In this document: piece after piece, positions 9,769 through 17,708 of the stretch
Layout of the letters: each line of letters starts with the position of its first letter
Numbering within the stretch: the stretch's first letter is position 1
Source: Planktothricoides raciborskii GIHE-MW2
Lineage (GTDB): Bacteria; Cyanobacteriota; Cyanobacteriia; Cyanobacteriales; Laspinemataceae
Length of the DNA stretch: 64,000 bases
Direction: 5' to 3'
NCBI RefSeq assembly: GCF_040564635.1
Contig: NZ_CP159837.1
Location: 5,443,001 to 5,507,000 of the forward strand
Position numbers and translations under genes: made by a program
The notes under the pieces: generated by a model
Database searches by the model: none
Told to the model about the DNA's origin: nothing
What the model saw: the letters and a program-made list of their open reading frames with translations, nothing else

Positions 9769-10050
9769 TCAAACCCCTGTTTCTTCGCTATTAATATGTC
9801 GCCAACTGCCATAAGGCAAATATTTCAGGCTATCCGAGGGTAAAACTCCCGCCGAAACCAGTGCATCACACACACTGTCGATCGCATTATCTCCATCCCC
9901 GCGATGATTTCCAGATAAAAAAATCCGCAAAGCTGCCATCCGTAAGGGCAATTGGGGTGGTGGACTCATGCGGTGAATTTGCATTAAAATTTCACCTTGG
10001 GCTTTTAATCGCCATTCACGATACCGCTTAGGGAAATTAAAATAGTGATT
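9769..10050 (-). pseudogene. RusA-like Holliday-junction resolvase, N-terminus missing
   Basis: The frame from about 10050 to the TGA at 9769-9771 reads NHYFNFPKRYREWR, an unrelated middle, then GNHRGDGDNAIDSVCDALVSAGVL, then SLKYLPYGSWRHI. This resembles RusA-family resolvases: an N-H-Y segment, R/W helix and the catalytic (D)xDN...DAL...G(V/I)L..D pattern. The expected N-terminal PPSxN segment is gone. Upstream, the frame continues only through a heptanucleotide repeat array (10049-10157) that gives a spurious hydrophobic tail, and its only start overlaps the divergent sppA start. Either a fragment or a gene using an unidentified internal start. Family identity is moderately secure; function as read is unlikely. 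Confidence 0.5.
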
Positions 10051-10157
10051 GTTGTTCGTTGTTCGTTGACGGGCAACAGCCCCCGTTAACAAATAACCAA
10101 CAACCAACAACCAACAACAAATCACCAACAAAAAATAACAAATAACAAATAACAAAT
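10049..10157. repeat. Short tandem (heptanucleotide-type) repeat array
   Basis: Runs of AACAACC, AACAAAT and related units (GTTCGTT at the left end) directly abut the sppA start codon. The sppA leader therefore consists almost entirely of this array and no Shine-Dalgarno is visible. Confidence 0.75.
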
Positions 10158-10158
10158 T

Positions 10159-11988
10159 ATGCGTAATTTTTTTCAATATACTTTTGCCAGCATCCTCGGT
10201 ACTCTAATTACTGTGGGCATCTTGGGGACGGTGGGAATTGGCAGCTTAATTTTTTTGCTGGTCAGTGCGGTTTCCTCCAAAGATAGCACAGGCCCAAAAG
10301 TAGAAAACCAGTCAGTGCTGGTCTTTGACCTGTCGGTGGCGATCGCAGATACCAAGCCTGCGTCGAGCACAGCGGAAGCGTTATCTCAAGCCCTGTCTGA
10401 TGACGAGAGTCCCGATACGATGACCCTCCGCACGGTGTTAGATGCGATCGAAACCGCCCGCACCGACGATCGGATTGTGGCCTTGTACTTGCACGGCAGT
10501 ACCGGCGAAACACCCAACGATTATGCCACCCTGAAAGAAGTTCGCAAGGCACTCCAAGAATTTAAAGCTGCCGGGAAAAAGATTGTGGCTTACGATCTTG
10601 ACTGGACGGAACGGGAATATTACCTCGGTTCCCTGGCGAATCAGATTTTGATCAATCCTTTGGGGGTGATCGAAATTAATGGCTTGGCCTCCGAGGGGAC
10701 ATTTTTTGCCGGGGCTTTGCAAAGGTTGGGGGTTGGGGTGCAAGTGACCCGCGTGGGCAAGTATAAATCGGCGGTGGAACCGTTTTTGTTAAATCAGCGA
10801 TCGCCGGAAAGTCAACAACAAACCCAGCAACTGCTGAATGATCTATGGGGCAATTTTGTGGATGCGGTGGTTGAGTCTCGTGATTTTAACCAAACACAGT
10901 TGCAACAATGGGTGAATACTCAAGGCATTTTCACCGCAACGGAAGCGCTGAACAATGGCCTAGTGGATAAATTAGCTCATTTTGATCAAGTGGTGGAGGA
11001 ACTCAAAGGGTTAAGCAATAGCAAGGAAGACAATCGCACCTTTAAACAGATTAGTTTACCGACTTATGCCAAGGTTGCCGAAACGAATAAGCAACTGCCT
11101 GCGGTGCGTCAGTCCAAAAACCAGGTGGCGATTTTGTATGCAGAAGGCGAAATTGTTAGTGGTTATGGTAGTCCGACTCAAATTGGGGGCGATCGCCTCG
11201 CCAAAGAACTGCGGGATCTGCGTTTAGACGACAACGTGAAAGCGATCGTCATGCGGGTGAATAGTCCCGGTGGCAGTGCTACGGCTTCTGATGTGATCCG
11301 ACGAGAAGTTGAGCTTACCCGTGAGGTCAAACCCGTAGTAATTTCTATGGGCAATGTAGCGGCTTCCGGGGGTTATTGGATTTCCAGTTATGGCAGCCGA
11401 ATTTTTGCGGAAGCAAATACCATTACAGGTTCAATTGGGGTGTTTGGGGTGCTGCTGAATGTGCAACAATTGGCGAATAGAAATGGCATTACTTGGGATG
11501 TGGTAAAAACTAATTCCTTGGCTGATTTAGACACAATTACCCGCCCGAAAACTCCCGCCGAACTGGCGCGAATTCAGTCCATAGTCGATCTGATTTATGA
11601 AGAATTCCTCACCATTGTGTCCGATAGCCGGAATATGCCCAAAGATCAAGTTCAGGCGATCGCCCAAGGAAGAGTCTGGTCGGGGCAAGAAGCGAAAAAG
11701 ATTGGCCTAGTAGATGAAATTGGCGGTCTGAATCAGGCGATCGCCGCCGCTGCCGAACTGGCAAAACTTGAGGATGATTGGCAACTGAAAGAATATCCTA
11801 AACAACGCCGTTGGGAAGAGATTTTCCTAGAAAAACTCATCGGGACTCGTTATGCCGCAACCAATACACCGCCCGATCCCTTAACCGTCCAACTGCAAAA
11901 CCTCAAAGAGGATTTAGCCGTTTTGCGGAATTTCAACGATCCAATGGGGGCTTATGCGCGGTTACCCTTAAATTTAAGAATTGATTAA
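10159..11988 (+). CDS. sppA: Signal peptide peptidase SppA (protease IV, long form)
   Basis: A 609-residue membrane-bound serine protease that degrades cleaved signal peptides; in cyanobacteria it is also linked to light acclimation. The N-terminus is a single membrane anchor (residues about 8-35, [19 protein letters not shown]). Two tandem S49 domains follow. The catalytic Lys is in [12 protein letters not shown] near residue 201 (first domain), and the catalytic Ser is in [13 protein letters not shown] near residue 402 (second domain), the Ser/Lys dyad split of the long SppA class. TGSIGVFG follows the Ser loop as expected. The start at 10159 is directly behind a repeat array with no Shine-Dalgarno. 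A hairpin follows the stop. Confidence 0.95.
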   Translation: MRNFFQYTFASILGTLITVGILGTVGIGSLIFLLVSAVSSKDSTGPKVENQSVLVFDLSVAIADTKPASSTAEALSQALSDDESPDTMTLRTVLDAIETARTDDRIVALYLHGSTGETPNDYATLKEVRKALQEFKAAGKKIVAYDLDWTEREYYLGSLANQILINPLGVIEINGLASEGTFFAGALQRLGVGVQVTRVGKYKSAVEPFLLNQRSPESQQQTQQLLNDLWGNFVDAVVESRDFNQTQLQQWVNTQGIFTATEALNNGLVDKLAHFDQVVEELKGLSNSKEDNRTFKQISLPTYAKVAETNKQLPAVRQSKNQVAILYAEGEIVSGYGSPTQIGGDRLAKELRDLRLDDNVKAIVMRVNSPGGSATASDVIRREVELTREVKPVVISMGNVAASGGYWISSYGSRIFAEANTITGSIGVFGVLLNVQQLANRNGITWDVVKTNSLADLDTITRPKTPAELARIQSIVDLIYEEFLTIVSDSRNMPKDQVQAIAQGRVWSGQEAKKIGLVDEIGGLNQAIAAAAELAKLEDDWQLKEYPKQRRWEEIFLEKLIGTRYAATNTPPDPLTVQLQNLKEDLAVLRNFNDPMGAYARLPLNLRID

Positions 11989-12075
11989 CAAATAAGGCAG
12001 CGAATAAATTAGATTTCTGGCGGATGGATCGATTTGGTTAGGGTAAAAATTCCCCCTGATGCAGCCAAAAATATA

Positions 12076-12098
12076 GGACAAGCATAAAACGCTTGTCC
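12076..12098 (+). terminator. Hairpin downstream of sppA
   Basis: GGACAAGC (12076-12083) and GCTTGTCC (12091-12098) form a perfect 8-bp stem with a 7-nt A-rich loop 88 nt after the sppA stop. There is no T-tract, so termination is uncertain. Confidence 0.4.
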
Positions 12099-12230
12099 CG
12101 TTGGATTGGTCAGAGTAAATTTGCAATAGCTGACTGAATTAAGGTGGCTGAATTAGCTCAAGTTCCGACCAATATTCGGGGGCAAATTTGCGGCAAGCTG
12201 GCTGATTTAAGCAGCGTCTGATTGGTGATG

Positions 12231-13379
12231 TTAGGCTGAAATCATGGGGATCTCTCTGGGGAGTTTGACCGTAAAGGTTGTCCCTACTCCCACTTCACTT
12301 TCTAAGAATATCTCACCGCCGTGCAATTCTACGGCTCGCTTGACAATCACTAAACCTAAGCCCGTTCCCTCAGCTTTGCCGGTATTTTTAGCCCGGTGAA
12401 AGGGTTGAAATAGGGTTTCCATATCGTCAGCGGGAATGCCAATGCCGTGATCGGTGATGCTAAAAATGACTTGGCGATCGTCTCCAGAAAATTCACAACA
12501 GATCGTCGAAGTATTTGGAGAATATTTCACCGCATTTAATAGCAAATTGACGAGAATTTGCCTTAAAAATACGGGATCCGCCACAATCGCCTTGATCCCC
12601 GAATGATTGGTGAAAATAAATTGATGGGAAGATCCGGTGATTTGTTGCACATCTTGCCAAACTTCTTGACAAATGTTGGGGAAATTCACCCAAACTGGAT
12701 TTAATTGATGACTAAAATCGGCTTTACTTATGGCCAGAAATCCTTCAATTAAGGCAGCGGTATTTTTGACGGTATCAGTAATTTTTTGAAAATATTTATG
12801 TCTTTGATCTTTGGTCATTTTTTGACCATGCAGTTTGAGCAGGTCATTGGTAGCGGCAATCACTGTTAGGGAGGAGCGGAACTCGTGACAAGCCATCGAA
12901 AGCATTTCCGTGGTGATCGGTTCTAACTCACAGGTTGGGAAGAGGCTTTTTTCACTCTTTTGGGGAGGTTCAATTTCCGTTACTGTTCCCTGATAACTTA
13001 ATAACTTCCCGGTGGTTTGGTCGCAGAAAGCTTGAGCATTTTCCGAAACCCAAACCGTTGTACCATCAAAGCAGTTAATCTCCGAGACAAAGTTATTCAC
13101 CACCTGTTTTTCCTCTAACAGTTGCATCATTTCAAGATAGCGATCGGGATTGACGTATAGTTGATTTCCCAGATGTCTAACCGTTGAGATTAACTCTTGG
13201 GGTGAACGGTATCGATATATTTTCGCCAAGGTTTGATTTGCCTTAAGATAACGCCCATCAGGAGTGGCATAAAATACACCGAGGCTGGCATTTTCTAGGA
13301 ATCGATCTTCGGGACAAACAAGGGTTTGCCGCTCTGATTCCCGGCTACTTAAGGATAGAGAGTTGGGAATAGTTGCCAT
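12231..13379 (-). CDS. PAS-domain sensor histidine kinase
   Basis: A 382-residue soluble kinase. An N-terminal PAS domain (residues about 25-135; NASLGVFYATPDGRYLKAN) is followed by HisKA with the phospho-acceptor His in SMACHEFRSSLTVIA near residue 165. The HATPase_c domain has the N box (LLNAVKYSP), G1 box (ITDHGIGIP) and G2 box (GTGLGLVIVKRAVELHGG). No membrane segment is seen, so it is cytoplasmic. No response regulator is adjacent, making it an orphan kinase. Its catalytic core closely resembles that of the REC-kinase at 16379-17626 (H box, TGLGL and VELH segments), suggesting related members of one expanded family. Confidence 0.9.
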   Translation of the reverse strand: MATIPNSLSLSSRESERQTLVCPEDRFLENASLGVFYATPDGRYLKANQTLAKIYRYRSPQELISTVRHLGNQLYVNPDRYLEMMQLLEEKQVVNNFVSEINCFDGTTVWVSENAQAFCDQTTGKLLSYQGTVTEIEPPQKSEKSLFPTCELEPITTEMLSMACHEFRSSLTVIAATNDLLKLHGQKMTKDQRHKYFQKITDTVKNTAALIEGFLAISKADFSHQLNPVWVNFPNICQEVWQDVQQITGSSHQFIFTNHSGIKAIVADPVFLRQILVNLLLNAVKYSPNTSTICCEFSGDDRQVIFSITDHGIGIPADDMETLFQPFHRAKNTGKAEGTGLGLVIVKRAVELHGGEIFLESEVGVGTTFTVKLPREIPMISA

Positions 13380-13780
13380 AAGTCTTTGTCCGGTTTGAGA
13401 GAATAATGATAAATTAATAGTCGATTTCCGAGGTTTTTTTTAGGTTTAAAAAGACTTCTGGGAAAACCTACGCCAGCCATTCTCTTGCGTGGCTGTTTAC
13501 CACCTAGGTTTCTATATTAATACAGCCATTAATACAGCCATTAATACAGCCATTAATACAGCCGATTGTTTTAATATATTAGGAATGGGTTAGATTAAAG
13601 AGTATCCCCAACTACAAAATGGTAGGTCTCTTCACCAAAATTTAACGAAATTATTTTAAAATTTATACTTTGTCCATAAAAAATCAGCCGAGGAAATGCG
13701 ATCGCTTGTCTACAAAATGCCTGACTTGGCTCAAGCGATCGCGCTCCTTTCGAGCGTACCACACTGATGATATTTTTAGA
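13380..13780. other. Intergenic region with a tandem repeat and a HIP1-based inverted repeat
   Basis: No gene seen. It holds four exact copies of the 12-mer ATTAATACAGCC at 13516-13563. It also holds an 11-bp inverted repeat containing HIP1 (GCGATCGCTTG at 13698-13708, complement at 13732-13742), which could form a hairpin downstream of tatC. The upstream promoter of the PAS kinase should lie near 13385-13440. Confidence 0.7.
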
Positions 13781-14614
13781 TCACCGACCCATCAATTTTA
13801 CCAAACCAATGCCACTAAAATAAAGACCTAACACCGCCCCAGCTAATAAACTTTGAGTTAGTGGATCGGTGGATGGAGTTAAAATACCCCCTAAGATTGC
13901 CGCCCCCAAGACCACATATCGCCAGCCGGAATACATTTGTTGAGAAGAGACAATCCCTAACAAACCAAGTAAAGCTTGAATGACTGGAATCTGAAAAGCT
14001 AATCCAGTAGAGAATAGTAATAATAACACAAATTTAAAGTATTTGTCAATCGACCACATTTGGTCTACAACTCCAGAACCATAGCTAATAAAAAAGTTGA
14101 GCGCCGCTGGGATCAAGGCAATATAGGCAAAAACTAAACCGCCGACAAAAAGAATGCTGGAACCAAATACAATAGGCCCAAGAAAACTCCGTTCTCGGCG
14201 AGTTAAGCCGGGGAGAACAAATTGTATAATTTGGTACAAAATTACCGGACTGGCAACTAATAAACCACTATAACCAGCAACTTGAATGGTGACAAAGAAA
14301 TATTCTCCTGGTGCTAATTGGAGAAACTTGGCACCTTGGGCAGGTACTTCCAAAAGTTGGACAATGGGTTTGACAAAAAGAAAGCAACCAACAATCCCCA
14401 GGAAAACCGCGATCAGGGAATAAAATATCCGCATCCGCAGTTCTTCAAGATGATCGAAAAGTGACATTTCCACATCATCTGGGAGTTGATCGAGATAATC
14501 GTCTTCTAATTGATCTTCTAATCGACCGGGCTGATCGGGATTTTGTGCGGCAGGGTTGTAGAGTGCCGGTCGCTCGGTCTGGGTGATTGTTTCTAAGTCT
14601 GGGGTAGGTGTCAT
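13781..14614 (-). CDS. tatC: Sec-independent (twin-arginine) translocase subunit TatC
   Basis: Core receptor of the Tat pathway, which moves folded cofactor proteins across the thylakoid and plasma membranes. Family signature: [18 protein letters not shown] around residue 50 (the N-terminal signal-peptide-binding segment), a large hydrophobic body with six membrane spans, and [21 protein letters not shown] near residue 125. The 277 residues include a roughly 48-residue acidic N-terminal extension ([18 protein letters not shown]) before the family core; such extensions occur in cyanobacteria and plastids. The start at 14614 is an ATG. It is divergent from the ParA gene, with a GC-rich palindrome in the shared upstream region. 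Confidence 0.95.
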   Translation of the reverse strand: MTPTPDLETITQTERPALYNPAAQNPDQPGRLEDQLEDDYLDQLPDDVEMSLFDHLEELRMRIFYSLIAVFLGIVGCFLFVKPIVQLLEVPAQGAKFLQLAPGEYFFVTIQVAGYSGLLVASPVILYQIIQFVLPGLTRRERSFLGPIVFGSSILFVGGLVFAYIALIPAALNFFISYGSGVVDQMWSIDKYFKFVLLLLFSTGLAFQIPVIQALLGLLGIVSSQQMYSGWRYVVLGAAILGGILTPSTDPLTQSLLAGAVLGLYFSGIGLVKLMGR

Positions 14615-14790
14615 AACTTCAGTGGTTGTTTGTCAATGTTTTGCAGATTATTTGCTGATTATGTTTATGATGCCCGATTTTGGGGGTGAAGTCGGGGATG
14701 GTTGTCGGACTGCCAACCCAAGGGAGCGGCTTTGTGACAAATTTGTTACAAATTTTTATCAGCGAGTGAACCAGAAAAGGATATATTAAG

Positions 14791-14826
14791 GGCGATTCGC
14801 GGAGCGATCCGCTTCGCGGAATCGCC
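14791..14826. repeat. GC-rich imperfect palindrome in the tatC/ParA divergent region
   Basis: GGCGATTCGCGGAGCGATC is followed by its near-complement, ending in GCGGAATCGCC. A close relative of the same element lies inside the coding sequence of the downstream coiled-coil gene at 15691-15726. Confidence 0.75.
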
Positions 14827-14856
14827 TCTCAAGCCATAGAGGAATGAATCGTCGCA

Positions 14857-15525
14857 TTGCCGGAAAAATCATTGGTGAAATCATCATCCCCCCCTACGAA
14901 AATTCTTGCAGTTGTCAACGGCAAAGGTGGCGTGGGCAAAACAACAACCGCCGTCAACCTCGCCGCGACTTTTTCTGAAAAACGACGCATCCTTTTAGTG
15001 GATGCGGATCCCCAGGGTTCCGCCTCTTGGTGGCACCAACGCAGTGACAACAACTTAGGCTTCGATCTCTGTGAAGAGAACAATCCCACCCTGTTGGGAC
15101 GGTTACGCAACATCGAGGGTTACGATCTGACGATCGTGGATACTCCCCCAGCCTTGCGTTCCGAAGCTTTGGCCGCTGTTGTCAGTTCAGCAGATTATCT
15201 AATTTTACCGACCCCCCCGGCGCCAATGGACTTGGCGGTGTTAGTGGAAACCGTGCGGGAAGCGGTCATGCCCGTGGGCGTTCCCTATCGGGTTTTACTC
15301 ACTCGTGTAGATTCTCGCAGTTTAAAAGAAGCGATCGAAGCCCAAAACACGCTGATGGAATTGGGCATTCCCGTTTGTCATGCTTTCGTCAGGAGTTACA
15401 AAGCCCATGAACGGGCAGCCCTGGAAGGCGTACCGATTAATCAATGGCGCGGTAAAAATGCTTATGAAGCAACCGCTGATTACCGTCGTGTCTCTAATGA
15501 AATCCTGCGGGATTGGAGGAATTAA
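14857..15525 (+). CDS. ParA-family ATPase, candidate carboxysome-positioning McdA
   Basis: Deviant-Walker-A ATPase of the ParA/MinD group. [15 protein letters not shown] at residues 23-37 contains the signature lysine, followed by [12 protein letters not shown] (Walker A') and VDTPPA (Walker B). The length of 222 residues is that of small ParA proteins without a DNA-binding N-domain. It overlaps the next gene by one base (TAATG), with GGAGGA ahead of that ATG, so the two are translationally coupled. In cyanobacteria a small ParA followed by a coiled-coil protein with a C-terminal Trp is the McdAB system that spaces carboxysomes on the nucleoid. Plasmid or chromosome partition is the alternative. 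The start is uncertain: TTG at 14857 or GTG at 14875, neither with a good Shine-Dalgarno. Confidence 0.8.
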   Translation: MPEKSLVKSSSPPTKILAVVNGKGGVGKTTTAVNLAATFSEKRRILLVDADPQGSASWWHQRSDNNLGFDLCEENNPTLLGRLRNIEGYDLTIVDTPPALRSEALAAVVSSADYLILPTPPAPMDLAVLVETVREAVMPVGVPYRVLLTRVDSRSLKEAIEAQNTLMELGIPVCHAFVRSYKAHERAALEGVPINQWRGKNAYEATADYRRVSNEILRDWRN

Positions 15526-16265
15526 TGCCTAAGAAACGTCTCACCGATTTACTCCGAGAAGAAGCCGAAAAAAGCTCTGAGGCAGCCAGAAATCATCCGG
15601 TAAATCCTATGGAATCACCGGATGACTTGACGGATTTATCCCCGGATCAATCGGCAGAAAATATTGCCCAAGTTTCTGAGGGCAAAGAATCCGATTCGCG
15701 TAGCGATCCGATGAAGCGGAATCGCCCCGCAGTGCCTTCCGTCTCCTTGACGGAACTGCAAGCCGCTTGGGAATTGGAAAGAATTAAGGTGGAAAAGTTA
15801 GAAACTGAGCTAAAACAAGCCCAAGCCCGGAAAGAGGATTTAGAAAAAGCCCAGCAAAATTTGCAGGAGGATTTGCAAGCAGCCCAAAGCCGGATTAAGC
15901 AAGTTGAGGCAGAGCTAAAAAAAGCCAATCAGCGCTATGAGAAACTAGAAACTACTCATGCGGATTTAAAAAATGAGTTGGCCGCCCAGAAAACCCAGGT
16001 CAAACAACTGCAAACGGAGTTAAAATCCAGTGAAAAAATTCAACTTCAGCTTAAAAGTGAACTAGAAACAGTGAGTCAGACCCCTCGCTTGTTTTCAGAA
16101 GAAAATCAAAGCTTAAAAAGACAGATCACCGCATTAGAGCAAGAAAATCAAGCTCTGAAAAATCAAGGTGGTCGATTAGTCTATCAACCAAATAATTCGA
16201 TGCTGGCTAAAGATAAGTTTTTGTATAATCCATTATCTAATGAAGATATTGGCTGGTTTGATTAA
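15525..16265 (+). CDS. Coiled-coil partner protein, candidate McdB
   Basis: A 246-residue hydrophilic protein. The basic N-terminus [16 protein letters not shown] is followed by a disordered acidic/Ser/Pro-rich stretch. A long coiled coil rich in E, K, Q and L spans residues about 85-220, and the C-terminus NEDIGWFD has a Trp three residues from the end. A charged N-terminus, central coiled coil and near-terminal Trp are the described hallmarks of McdB, the adaptor that links carboxysomes to the McdA gradient and can phase separate. The start is the ATG at 15525 with GGAGGA 5 nt upstream, overlapping the ParA stop. Residues about 56-68 (DSRSDPMKRNRPA) are encoded by a copy of the GC-rich palindrome found at 14791, so this disordered segment has taken up a dispersed repeat. 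Identity as McdB is inferred from context and layout only. Confidence 0.65.
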   Translation: MPKKRLTDLLREEAEKSSEAARNHPVNPMESPDDLTDLSPDQSAENIAQVSEGKESDSRSDPMKRNRPAVPSVSLTELQAAWELERIKVEKLETELKQAQARKEDLEKAQQNLQEDLQAAQSRIKQVEAELKKANQRYEKLETTHADLKNELAAQKTQVKQLQTELKSSEKIQLQLKSELETVSQTPRLFSEENQSLKRQITALEQENQALKNQGGRLVYQPNNSMLAKDKFLYNPLSNEDIGWFD

Positions 16266-16378
16266 AAATGTTATTGGTTATTGGTTGTTGGTTGTTAGTT
16301 ATTGGTTATTGGTTATTCGGAAATACCATCAAACAAAAAACAAAAAATAACAAATAACGAATAACCAAGAATTGTTAA
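16266..16378. repeat. Heptanucleotide repeat array (TTATTGG / TTGTTGG types)
   Basis: Tandem GTTATTG and GTTGTTG units, followed by inverted AACAAAT and AACGAAT units, fill the gap between two convergent genes and could form a long imperfect hairpin. Confidence 0.75.
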
Positions 16379-17626
16379 TTACGAGGGACTGATGGTACAT
16401 TGATCCAATGGTTGCCGGGGTAAGGTGACAATAAATGTGGAACCTTGGTTGAGGTGGGTTTCCACAGCGATCGCCCCCTGATGCAGTTCTACACATTGCT
16501 TGACAATTGATAAACCTAAACCTGTGCCGGGAATATCACCCACATTACTAGACCGATGGAATGATTCAAACAAATGGTCTAAGTCAGCACTGGGAATGCC
16601 AATTCCTGGGTCACTGATTTTAAAGACTAATTGTTCTGGTTGACAATTCACCTGCACAGAAATTTTCCCTCCCGTGGGAGAATATTTAATGGCATTTGTG
16701 AGTAAATTGGAGAGAATGTGGCGCAGGAGATAGCTATCTACACAAACGGGTTGACGAGCATCTCCGGAATAATTTAAAACTAGGTGGTAGCGATCGCCAG
16801 CGATAAATTGAAGATTATCAATCAGATTGATACAAAATCCTTCCAAATAAATCGGCGACGGTTCAAAAGCCAGACTGCCTTTTTCCACTTTACTCAAGGT
16901 GAGAATATCATCCAAAAGCTTGAGCATTTCGTCCACAGAATGTTGAATTTGTTGAGCATGGCGTTGTTTTTTCGCTTCGGTTAATTTTTCTGAATAAAAT
17001 TCTAATAATTGAGCTAAATTTTTAATCGCCGTCAAGGGGGTGCGAAATTCGTGAGCCGCCAGAGAAACCAACTCAGACTTTTGTCTTTTTTCCGCTTCGG
17101 CTTTTTGCGTGGCGGCTTCTAGTTCTTTTTCTACCTGATGTTTGCGTAGGGCGACCTGAATGGTGGCATAGAGGTCTTTGGGTTGAAACGGCTTGAGAAT
17201 ATAACCAAAGGGGTCAGTCATGGCAGCCCGACTCACGGTTTCTTGATCCGCATAAGCGGTGAGAAATACGACCGGAATCGAGAACCGACGGCGAATTTCT
17301 TCCGCAGCATCGATGCCATCGATTTCTCCGGGCATGACAATATCCATTAAGACCAAATCTGGTTGAGTCAGGGCAGTTTTTTCAATGCCTTCTTCGCCGG
17401 ATGTCGCGATCGCCACCACCTCATAGTTCAATTTTTTTAAACTATTAGAAAGTTGTCGCGCCACAATGATTTCATCTTCGACGATTAGCACTTTGATGGC
17501 TTCTTGGGTGGCTTCTTTGGTAGCTTCTTTGTTTTCCGACCACTGCGGCTGATCAATTGGCGATAATTGACCTGGCTGTATGGGATTTTTGCTAATTTTT
17601 TTTGGTTTTGATTCTTTGTTGTTCAT
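16379..17626 (-). CDS. Response regulator-histidine kinase hybrid (REC-HisKA-HATPase)
   Basis: A 415-residue protein with an N-terminal receiver domain (KVLIVEDEIIVARQL; phospho-acceptor Asp in LVLMDIVMPG; FLTAYAD; LKPFQP as the conserved Lys). A short coiled linker follows, then HisKA (LVSLAAHEFRTPLTAIKNL) and HATPase_c (LLTNAIKYSPTGG, SDPGIGIP, GTGLGLSIVKQCVELHQG). A receiver ahead of the kinase is common in cyanobacteria; such proteins work within phosphorelays. The ATG at 17626 is preceded by GGTGAT. It lies 82 bp downstream of the multi-PAS kinase on the same strand, so the two probably form an operon and may signal together. Confidence 0.93.
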   Translation of the reverse strand: MNNKESKPKKISKNPIQPGQLSPIDQPQWSENKEATKEATQEAIKVLIVEDEIIVARQLSNSLKKLNYEVVAIATSGEEGIEKTALTQPDLVLMDIVMPGEIDGIDAAEEIRRRFSIPVVFLTAYADQETVSRAAMTDPFGYILKPFQPKDLYATIQVALRKHQVEKELEAATQKAEAEKRQKSELVSLAAHEFRTPLTAIKNLAQLLEFYSEKLTEAKKQRHAQQIQHSVDEMLKLLDDILTLSKVEKGSLAFEPSPIYLEGFCINLIDNLQFIAGDRYHLVLNYSGDARQPVCVDSYLLRHILSNLLTNAIKYSPTGGKISVQVNCQPEQLVFKISDPGIGIPSADLDHLFESFHRSSNVGDIPGTGLGLSIVKQCVELHQGAIAVETHLNQGSTFIVTLPRQPLDQCTISPS

Positions 17627-17708
17627 ATCACCGATAAACTAATTTAAATTATTTGACTAATTATTTGACTAATTATTTGTTTGACTGATTATTTGGCTGA
17701 TTTTTGGA

